DNA from: Candidatus Poseidoniaceae archaeon
GTDB taxonomy: Archaea > Thermoplasmatota > Poseidoniia > Poseidoniales > Poseidoniaceae
Assembly (NCBI GenBank): GCA_030741455.1
Contig: JASLVI010000093.1
Span: forward strand, 1 to 5,959
DNA: 5,959 nucleotides
Reading direction: 5' to 3'
The position numbers were made by a program, and so were the translations under genes. The notes below the pieces were generated by a model that was given only the letters and a program-made list of their open reading frames with translations, was not told the DNA's origin and searched no databases. Of this stretch, positions 1-5,380 are shown piece after piece. How positions within the stretch are numbered: the first letter of the stretch is position 1; each line of letters begins with the position of its first letter.

Positions 1-1
1 A

Positions 2-1324
2 TTGCGCGGCCAACTTGAGGAACAATATGAGGCCAAGCGAACCGATTGGGCTGAGCGCCTTGAAATTGAATTCCAATCACGTGAAACTGCTGCCCGTAAG
101 GCGATTATGGCCGAACTTGATGCACAACTTCGTAACGAGCGATTGACTTTCGAGACCGACCTTGACCTTCTCAAGGAAGAAACTGCGCTCGAACTTGAAG
201 TCGATATGGAAGAACGTCTTGCAGACTTCCGTACTCGTAAGCAAGAGGAAATCGCGATTCAACTTGAACGTCAACTCGACAAGCGTGAAGAGATTATGCG
301 CAACAAGGCTCTCATCGATGTCCGCAAGCGAGAGGCATCCATCCGTGCTGAAATCGAGGCACAACTCGGGCTCAAGCGTGCTGAAGTCCGTGATCGTCTC
401 AACAATCTTGCTGAGAAGATGGATTCCTTCCGTGAAATGGCTGAAACCAAGATGCGTGATGCGATTACATCCCAGATTCAAGGCGACATCGATAGTTCTG
501 AATCTGAATTGCAAAGTCGTGAACAAGAGTTTGCTGAACTTCAACAGACCGATACGCGAGCAGAAAAGCGACAGAAGTGGATGCAATCCATCTCTGGACA
601 AACGCCAGCCTCCATGCCAATGGGTCAAGATCCATCAACACTTGGCGCCCGTTCACCAGCCCTCAGTGGCATGACGCGAACCCTCGGTTCAGCAGAAGCA
701 CAAGGTATGGGATTGGGCGGTATGCGCGCACCAATGGGTGGAGCAAAGCCACTAGGACAAGCACCAACACTTCGTCCGGTGAAAGCACCAATCGGCGGTG
801 TACAGCAAGGAGCAGGGCTTCCAAAACCAATCGAGCGTCAAACTCGAATGCCAATTCAACCCCAGACGCCAGTCGTTCAACCAACGCAAGAACTACCAGC
901 AGAGGAAATCGTCGTCCCAGTCGGTGCTGTTGAAGTCAGCATTACGCCTGGTGAGGATGGTCAATTCGGAACCAGTGATGATGAAGCTCGAATTACCAAG
1001 CGAGATCTTTCTGAAGTTGAAGAAGCGATGGAAGAGGTTGTCGAGGACGTTGTTGAAGCTGAGACTGAGGTGGCTGCACTTCGACCGGTTCAAGGAACGC
1101 TTACACCACTCAACGTTGTTGCAAAGGAGACCGAAGAGGCTGGAGATGAAACCGAAGTCGCTATGCTCAGGCCGGTTCAACGTTTGACTCCAATTTCAAC
1201 GCAGCCAAAGGATGTCAAAACAGCTAGCATCACGCCGGTTTTGCCACAGATGTTGCCGAAGAAAACGCGCGGTCCGCCTCCAAGTTCAAACAAGGGTGAG
1301 AAGCCACCCTCGGATGAATCGTGA
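2..1324 (+). CDS. Charged coiled-coil protein with Pro/Gly-rich linker and acidic tail, 5' end cut by window edge
   Basis: I do not recognise a named family. The visible 440 codons start at the window edge; the first codon is TTG but nothing upstream can be seen and the protein is already in mid-helix, so it is treated as 5'-partial. Residues 1 to about 196 are almost uninterrupted Glu/Arg/Lys/Gln/Leu-rich sequence with no proline, as in a long coiled coil or charged single helix. Residues about 197-300 are Gly/Met/Pro/Gln-rich and probably disordered. Residues about 300-360 are Val/Glu-rich and acidic, and include DGQFGTSDDE (319-328). Two related peptides follow, ETEVAALRPVQGTLTPL (354-370) and ETEVAMLRPVQRLTPI (383-398). 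The tail is basic and Pro-rich. There is no cysteine and no membrane segment in the visible part, so a cytoplasmic scaffold-like role is possible. The next gene begins 10 bases after the stop, suggesting co-transcription. The reading frame is secure; the function is unknown. Confidence 0.85.
   Translation: MRGQLEEQYEAKRTDWAERLEIEFQSRETAARKAIMAELDAQLRNERLTFETDLDLLKEETALELEVDMEERLADFRTRKQEEIAIQLERQLDKREEIMRNKALIDVRKREASIRAEIEAQLGLKRAEVRDRLNNLAEKMDSFREMAETKMRDAITSQIQGDIDSSESELQSREQEFAELQQTDTRAEKRQKWMQSISGQTPASMPMGQDPSTLGARSPALSGMTRTLGSAEAQGMGLGGMRAPMGGAKPLGQAPTLRPVKAPIGGVQQGAGLPKPIERQTRMPIQPQTPVVQPTQELPAEEIVVPVGAVEVSITPGEDGQFGTSDDEARITKRDLSEVEEAMEEVVEDVVEAETEVAALRPVQGTLTPLNVVAKETEEAGDETEVAMLRPVQRLTPISTQPKDVKTASITPVLPQMLPKKTRGPPPSSNKGEKPPSDES
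1061..1195 (+). repeat. Two-copy peptide repeat TEVA-x-LRPVQ in the coiled-coil protein tail
   Basis: Residues 354-370 and 383-398 of the first gene share the pattern ETEVA(A/M)LRPVQ-x(1-2)-LTP. The DNA copies use different synonymous codons (GAG ACT GAG GTG against GAA ACC GAA GTC), so this is not a fresh DNA duplication. A third, weaker LRPV lies at residues 257-260. The conserved peptide with diverged codons suggests short linear binding motifs held by selection; that is inference. Confidence 0.5.
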
Positions 1325-1334
1325 TTGAACATTC

Positions 1335-3761
1335 ATGCGTCTGTTTGATAATTCACAACAACCTCGCTTGTTTATGCGAACGACAGCCAGCATCGTTTTG
1401 TGCTTGCTTTTGACCTCACTTTTCCTGCCAATGATGTCCGTATCAGCGAACCTCATCGATGCGGGACAAACCGAAGAAATCAGCGAGAAGGTCGTTGCTT
1501 GGGAACAGATGAGTGATGGAAAAATCATGATGGTAACTGGTAGTGGCATACTGAGTATCAACACGTTTGAAGCCGGTGTTCACAGTGAAGATTGGAGCCT
1601 TGATCTCAACGTGAGTGCAAATTCTGCAACCATTGATTCGGGAGAGAACCTCATCGCAGTCGCTCATTCCTCGGGGGTTGTCGTCGTTCAAATGGTGCAA
1701 CAGATTATCACGGAATACCTCAACACAACCGACCCAGTGGATGTTGTTGATTGGGATTCAGATGGTGACATGTGGTTGGGCTATTATGCTGGACAACGAC
1801 GTGCCGATGAATGGTCTGCAGGCGGTCCAAGTGGAATTGCAACCATTGCCCATACAGGTGGAATGAAGACCATGATCGTTGCACTCAACGGGGATGTCTT
1901 GACAGGAGGTTATGATAATCGCGTCAAGATTACCTCCAACTCAGGGACGCTGATTCAACAACTGACCGAGATGACATCAGCCGTTAACGTCATGGAGATC
2001 GATTCGAATGGGCACCTCCTCGTTGGTACAGCAGGAGGCGATCTCTATCGTTACAATCTCACAGATTATTCCTACGAGATGATTTCACTCTCCTCAAATC
2101 CACAAATTGTCTATCTCCGCCAAATGGATTTTGCAACCTATCACGTTGGTACGCAATCGGGTGAAATCATCGAGGTTGATACGACGACATTTACTGAAGG
2201 CAACATGTACGATACGAGTGGAAAAGTCATTGGCTCGTTGAAAGGATTGAACAGTGAAATCTACATTGTTTCAGGATTTTCATCGTCCACTCGCGTTCAT
2301 CTCTTTGATATTGACAGCGATGCGGATGGTGTGACAGACGCGCTTGATGCGTTCCCAACCGATCCGACTGAATCCATGGATAGCGATGGTGATGGCGTCG
2401 GTGATAATGCGGATGAATTCCCAAACGTTGCCAATGAATCCGTAGATTCTGATGGTGACGGTGTTGGAGATAATTCTGATATGTTCCCTTCCAATGGAGA
2501 TCAAACCACAGATTCCGATGGTGATGGCTATGGCGATAACAGCGATGGACAAGATGGAGATGCATACCCCTCGGATGCCTCACAATGGTCCGATACCGAT
2601 CGTGACGGTTATGGCGACAATCCAACAGGAACCACACCAGATGGCTGTCCGAGTGTCAATGGATTCTCCAATCAAGATCGCTACGGTTGTCCAGACAGTG
2701 ATTCGGATGGATACTCTGACCCTGATGAAAACTGGACAAGCGTTCAGGGAGCGGACGCACTACCATCCGATGGCACACAATGGGTCGATGGTGATGGCGA
2801 TGGATATGGTGACAACGCCCTTGGCAACAACCCCGATAAGTGCCCAACCAAGGCTGGAACATCAACTCGAGCTTGGCTACCCGATCCTGAAAATCCACAA
2901 CAAAACACCGAACTTACTTCACATGGTTGTGAGGACAAGGATGGCGATGGATGGGCAGATGCTTCTGAATCCAATGGAATGGATGAATTCCCCGATGAGC
3001 ATCTCGATATTGACCGAGATGGACTCGGTGCGAATTCAGATTACAACGACGATGATGCTCGAATTCAAACCGAACAAGATCATTGCAATCTTGACTTTAC
3101 CGATGTTCGTGAAGTATGCCAGGGATGGAGAACCCCTGCCTATGTTCAGTATGTTGCAGACCAAGTTGCTGCGAATTCAACCCCAATGACCTTTTCCAGT
3201 TGGAATACGACGGGTGATTCTCCTAAATCTTCCACAGAAGGAGAGTGGTACGAAAGCGATGCAATGGGCGACGCACTGTTGTATGGTGGTATCGTCTTTG
3301 GAGGTCTCACCGTTGTCATCATCATCGTTGGTGCGATTATGGCGCGTCGAAAGACGGCGACTGTATCAAAGGAATATGGTGGTGTACTGCCGAGTTCTGC
3401 AGCAATGAGCGAAGCGCTTGAGGGAACTGCTGGTTCTTCTGCTACGGGTGGAATCGACTCGAATTCACTTTGGGACGATGAGGTAAAACCACTTGAAATG
3501 GATGAGGAAGAGGAATTGGCAACTGATGATTCGGAACCTGTTCAAGAAGAGGTAGCGTCTGAGGAATTATTCACCGGTGATGAATCGATTGAATCGATTG
3601 CTTCAATGGGTAGTGAATCTGAAGTTGCTACTGAAGAACCTGGACAAGAAGCTCCAGCAGAGGCTCCACCTCTTCCTGCATCAGGACTGCCTGAAGGTTG
3701 GACAATGGACCAATGGAAGTGGTACGGTCACGAGTATCTTGCCAAGTATGGCAACGAGTGA
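1335..3761 (+). CDS. Type I membrane protein: propeller-like domain, TSP3-like calcium-binding repeats, C-terminal TM and Trp-rich tail motif
   Basis: A complete 808-residue cell-surface protein. Residues about 14-38 form a signal peptide (RTT, hydrophobic core, cleavage probably after SVSA38). Residues about 45-325 contain repeated short strands of the kind GHLLVGTAGGDLYRYNL (226-242) and GDVLTGGYDNRVKI (186-199), suggesting a WD40/PQQ-like beta-propeller. Residues 325-575 hold many DxDxDGxGD units typical of thrombospondin type 3 calcium-binding repeats. The extracellular part has six cysteines (438, 452, 503, 532, 584, 595) and seven NxS/T sequons. One membrane helix spans about 648-670, followed by the stop-transfer residues RRK. 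The cytoplasmic tail is acidic (about 712-775) and ends in GLPEGWTMDQWKWYGHEYL (784-802). ATG at 1335 is preceded by GTGAT nine bases upstream, overlapping the stop of the previous gene; ATG at 1374 would give a more conventional signal peptide but has no ribosome binding site. The ligand and exact function are unknown; surface binding or adhesion is inference. Confidence 0.9.
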   Translation: MRLFDNSQQPRLFMRTTASIVLCLLLTSLFLPMMSVSANLIDAGQTEEISEKVVAWEQMSDGKIMMVTGSGILSINTFEAGVHSEDWSLDLNVSANSATIDSGENLIAVAHSSGVVVVQMVQQIITEYLNTTDPVDVVDWDSDGDMWLGYYAGQRRADEWSAGGPSGIATIAHTGGMKTMIVALNGDVLTGGYDNRVKITSNSGTLIQQLTEMTSAVNVMEIDSNGHLLVGTAGGDLYRYNLTDYSYEMISLSSNPQIVYLRQMDFATYHVGTQSGEIIEVDTTTFTEGNMYDTSGKVIGSLKGLNSEIYIVSGFSSSTRVHLFDIDSDADGVTDALDAFPTDPTESMDSDGDGVGDNADEFPNVANESVDSDGDGVGDNSDMFPSNGDQTTDSDGDGYGDNSDGQDGDAYPSDASQWSDTDRDGYGDNPTGTTPDGCPSVNGFSNQDRYGCPDSDSDGYSDPDENWTSVQGADALPSDGTQWVDGDGDGYGDNALGNNPDKCPTKAGTSTRAWLPDPENPQQNTELTSHGCEDKDGDGWADASESNGMDEFPDEHLDIDRDGLGANSDYNDDDARIQTEQDHCNLDFTDVREVCQGWRTPAYVQYVADQVAANSTPMTFSSWNTTGDSPKSSTEGEWYESDAMGDALLYGGIVFGGLTVVIIIVGAIMARRKTATVSKEYGGVLPSSAAMSEALEGTAGSSATGGIDSNSLWDDEVKPLEMDEEEELATDDSEPVQEEVASEELFTGDESIESIASMGSESEVATEEPGQEAPAEAPPLPASGLPEGWTMDQWKWYGHEYLAKYGNE
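2307..3060 (+). repeat. TSP3-like Asp-rich calcium-binding repeat region
   Basis: Within the membrane protein, residues 325-575 repeat the core D-x-D-x-DG-x-G-D/x-N, for example DSDGDGVGDNADEFP (349-363) and DSDGDGVGDNSDMFP (371-385), then more irregular units with DGDGYGD and DKDGDGW. Inter-unit spacers often end in (F/Y)P or in the cysteine pair pattern CP...GC. The DNA shows the matching periodic gatggtgatgg-type units. In known TSP3 proteins such Asp clusters bind calcium and form a stiff stalk; here that is inferred from the motif. Confidence 0.85.
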
Positions 3762-4025
3762 TTATCGCCAAACAATTGGTAGGCTTGAGCGAAGTTCGCC
3801 CAACTCATTCCCCGTATAGATGGGTTTTCCATCCTCCTTGAGAACGTTCATGATCAACCAAAGAACAGCGTTCCATGATTTATTTTGTGCAAACAATTCC
3901 ACGTCTCCAGCGGTTGCGGCAATGAGCAGTTTCGCTTCGTCCGTTGAACCATCAAACAAGGCTCGAATCAATTGTTTGGTCGTCAACATATAGCCAGATG
4001 GGCGCCATGCCATCATGATGTTCAC
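3762..4025 (-). CDS. Small protein resembling a truncated, catalytically degenerate PIN domain
   Basis: An 87-codon frame from GTG at 4025. I favour ATG at 4016 (84 residues), because GAGGTGA at 4028-4022 lies five bases before it, a near-perfect archaeal ribosome binding site that overlaps the stop of the upstream gene. From YMLTTKQLIRALFDGSTDEA (12-31) to the end it follows the strand-helix-helix order of the N-terminal half of PIN/VapC nucleases, which read roughly hhhDTNhLIrALf...A..L......G..EL......E.LW.L. The first catalytic Asp is Thr, the helix Glu is Asn (WNAVLW), and the C-terminal half carrying the other acids is absent. If PIN-related it should not be an active RNase. It is the last gene of the minus-strand group and its stop abuts that of the convergent gene. 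The coding call is fairly good; the PIN relationship is a by-eye inference. Confidence 0.6.
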   Translation of the reverse strand: MNIMMAWRPSGYMLTTKQLIRALFDGSTDEAKLLIAATAGDVELFAQNKSWNAVLWLIMNVLKEDGKPIYTGNELGELRSSLPIVWR

Positions 4026-4028
4026 CTC
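4022..4028 (-). promoter_or_regulatory. Ribosome binding site GAGGTGA for the PIN-like gene
   Basis: On the minus strand GAGGTGA lies five bases before ATG at 4016 and matches the archaeal 16S 3' end complement (GGAGGTGAT). It overlaps the TGA stop (4029-4027) of the ribbon-helix-helix gene, so translation of the two genes is probably coupled. It argues for ATG 4016 over GTG 4025, which lies inside the site itself. Confidence 0.65.
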
Positions 4029-4269
4029 AAACCTCGAATGGAGCCATATTCAAACGGCTCACAAGGTGATCGACGTTCACATCTGCTACACGTTGCAAGT
4101 GATCTCGTAACGTATCGATTTCGCCACGCATTCGAGCCATTTTGTGTATTCGAATCAAGTCTTCAAGAAGCGTATTTACGCTCTTATGCCCACTTACAGT
4201 ACGCATGGTATTCAATTGTCGTCGAACTTCGTAACTTACACTCACCGAGGTCATTCCTTCTCCAGTCAT
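4027..4269 (-). CDS. Small ribbon-helix-helix-like DNA-binding protein (VapB/SegB-type candidate)
   Basis: An 80-codon frame. Residues 7-11 (TSVSV) fit the beta strand of a ribbon-helix-helix fold, about 13-24 (YEVRRQLNTMRT) helix A, and about 30-45 (VNTLLEDLIRIHKMAR) helix B after the turn SGHKS. A second helical stretch (about 47-61) could bind a partner. This is the layout of VapB-type antitoxins and other small RHH regulators, which dimerise and bind palindromes. ATG at 4269 has only a weak upstream GGGATG; ATG at 4254 (residue 6) has GGAG five bases upstream and gives the usual RHH beginning MTSVSVS, so a 75-residue product is quite possible. It follows parA by 84 bases and couples to the PIN-like gene. 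It may be a partition adaptor for the ParA ATPase or an antitoxin; the sequence alone does not decide. The fold assignment is moderately secure. Confidence 0.7.
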   Translation of the reverse strand: MTGEGMTSVSVSYEVRRQLNTMRTVSGHKSVNTLLEDLIRIHKMARMRGEIDTLRDHLQRVADVNVDHLVSRLNMAPFEV

Positions 4270-4312
4270 TTGTGCATCCCAATTGACAAGAATTCCCTTC
4301 CCTACTTAACCC

Positions 4313-4324
4313 AACCGCGCGGTT
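4313..4324. promoter_or_regulatory. 12-bp perfect palindrome between parA and the RHH gene, candidate operator
   Basis: AACCGCGCGGTT is a perfect inverted repeat in the 84-base gap between the ParA stop (4354) and the RHH-like start (4269), 43 bases before that start. A GC core without a loop is a poor hairpin but a normal shape for a dimeric DNA-binding protein site. A site for the downstream RHH-like protein is the obvious hypothesis. A weak TATA-like TTAAGTA lies just downstream (minus strand, 4309-4303). About one or two such 12-bp palindromes are expected by chance in a window this size, so the location is the main support. Confidence 0.35.
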
Positions 4325-4353
4325 TGATGGTACTGAAGTTGATTTTCAGACCC

Positions 4354-5310
4354 TTATCGACGATTCGAGAGCAATTTTGGATGCTCTTTGACACCAAATT
4401 CTCGGCGCATCTCTTGGACTCGATTATGGAATTCTTTGGCCAAGGTCCAGTATTCAAGTGAACCTGCACCTGCACCGCTTGCCCGTGGTTCATTCAGAAG
4501 TACAGTAGGTGCTCCGCTCCAAGGTGCTTCAGCAACCTTGACCAAACGGCGAATGGTTGTATTGAACACCTTGTTCGGAATCTTCCGAGACACTTCGGTA
4601 CAAACGTGACGACTGAGTTTTGATCGAGCATCGACCATGGTCATCGCAACCCCGAAAATTTTCAGATTTCGATTAATACGCTTCTGAATCATCTTGATCG
4701 AATTCATCAACATACTGAATCCTTCCAACGCATAGTACTCTGCTTGAACAGGAACCATAACCCAATTGGCAGCACACATCGCATTGATTGAAAGCAATCC
4801 AAGCGATGGAGGCGTATCGATGATGATGTAATCAAATTCCTCAATGATGGGTTCAAGTCCTTCTCGGAGTCGCGTTTCACGTCCAATCTTATGCGACAAT
4901 TCAATCTCAGCGCCAGAAAGATGAATGTCACTTGGAAGCAACCAGAGATTCTTGATTTCAAGATTCTTTGGCGCTTTCTTTCCTTGACGAAGAATGTATG
5001 CTTTTTGCATTGCATCAGTTAATTCACGTGGTGTGAGCAGATACTCTTCCATCAGTGGCATCGGTTCACCAGAATCGTTGGCAAGAACGTCATAGGCTGT
5101 TTTTCGAATGTTTTTCTTTTCAATACCAAAGGATGTAGCACAGTTTCCTTGAGGATCGAGATCGACAAGGAGAACTTTCGCTGGTGGGACACCTTGTTTT
5201 CGTGAACCTTTTGCAAGTGCTGCTGCAAGGTTGACTGCTGTCGTGGTCTTTGCACAACCGCCCTTTTGATTGGCCACTGCGATGACCATTTTGTAGGGAT
5301 TCATCGTCAT
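4354..5310 (-). CDS. parA: ParA/Soj-family partition ATPase
   Basis: A complete 318-residue P-loop ATPase of the ParA/Soj type, which uses ATP-dependent dimerisation on DNA to move or position cargo such as replicon centromeres. The deviant Walker A is KGGCAKTT (16-23) with the signature Lys at 16; it has Ala at position 20 where most relatives have Gly. Walker A' is VLLVDLDPQGN (46-56) and Walker B is YIIIDTPPSLG (161-171). The segment VAMTMVDARSKLSRHV (221-236) matches the conserved Soj region before the DNA-contacting surface, and NTTIRR (250-255) with VAEAPWSGAP (259-268) is the typical C-terminal block. There is no N-terminal HTH extension, so it resembles chromosomal Soj or SegA rather than P1 ParA. 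ATG 5310 is preceded by GAGG nine bases upstream; ATG 5304 and ATG 5289 are alternatives. No ParB gene is adjacent; the next gene downstream is the RHH-like protein. The family is certain, the cargo unknown. Confidence 0.96.
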   Translation of the reverse strand: MTMNPYKMVIAVANQKGGCAKTTTAVNLAAALAKGSRKQGVPPAKVLLVDLDPQGNCATSFGIEKKNIRKTAYDVLANDSGEPMPLMEEYLLTPRELTDAMQKAYILRQGKKAPKNLEIKNLWLLPSDIHLSGAEIELSHKIGRETRLREGLEPIIEEFDYIIIDTPPSLGLLSINAMCAANWVMVPVQAEYYALEGFSMLMNSIKMIQKRINRNLKIFGVAMTMVDARSKLSRHVCTEVSRKIPNKVFNTTIRRLVKVAEAPWSGAPTVLLNEPRASGAGAGSLEYWTLAKEFHNRVQEMRREFGVKEHPKLLSNRR

Positions 5311-5333
5311 CTTAGCCCGCCTCGTATGTAACC

Positions 5334-5348
5334 ACAGGTGTCACCTGT
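5334..5348. promoter_or_regulatory. 15-bp perfect palindrome just upstream of parA, candidate operator or centromere-like site
   Basis: ACAGGTG-T-CACCTGT has two perfect 7-base arms around one central base. It sits in the 70-base gap between the MoxR stop (5381) and the parA start (5310), ending 23 bases before the parA ATG, where an archaeal promoter or its operator would lie. The one-base centre is unsuited to a stable hairpin and no T run follows on the minus strand, so a terminator is less likely than a protein-binding site. Its sequence is not related to the 12-bp palindrome at 4313. No clear TATA box was seen. Confidence 0.5.
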
Positions 5349-5380
5349 TTTGAACTTCGGCATCAGTTCGATGTTGAACG

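Noticed and set aside
77..628. Long minus-strand open frame opposite the coiled-coil gene (183 codons)
   Set aside because: It lies wholly inside a better frame, has a composition unlike its neighbours and no recognisable motif; the repetitive Glu/Arg codons opposite keep this frame open.
2307..3060. Periodic DNA considered as a CRISPR or minisatellite array
   Set aside because: Unit lengths vary, there are no identical repeats with unique spacers, and the periodicity is fully explained by TSP3-like protein repeats.
2227..3189. Several overlapping open frames on both strands across the Asp-rich repeats
   Set aside because: They are rich in His/Arg or Met/Pro and simply reflect the periodic gatggtgatgg DNA read in other frames.
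3582..3599. Perfect tandem GAATCGATT x2 containing AATCGATT palindromes
   Set aside because: It lies inside the coding sequence for the ESIESI stretch of the acidic tail and is readily explained as a short slippage duplication.
4144..4461. Plus-strand 105-codon open frame across the parA-RHH gap
   Set aside because: It overlaps two better-supported minus-strand genes, shows no motif and has no convincing ribosome binding site.
5334..5348. Palindrome as a transcription terminator of the MoxR gene
   Set aside because: The one-base centre disfavors a hairpin and no T run follows on the minus strand.
5352..5379. Alternating GAAC/GTTC tetramers in the MoxR-parA gap
   Set aside because: Four-base arms with unequal spacing of 14 and 10 bases are expected by chance; too weak to call a site.
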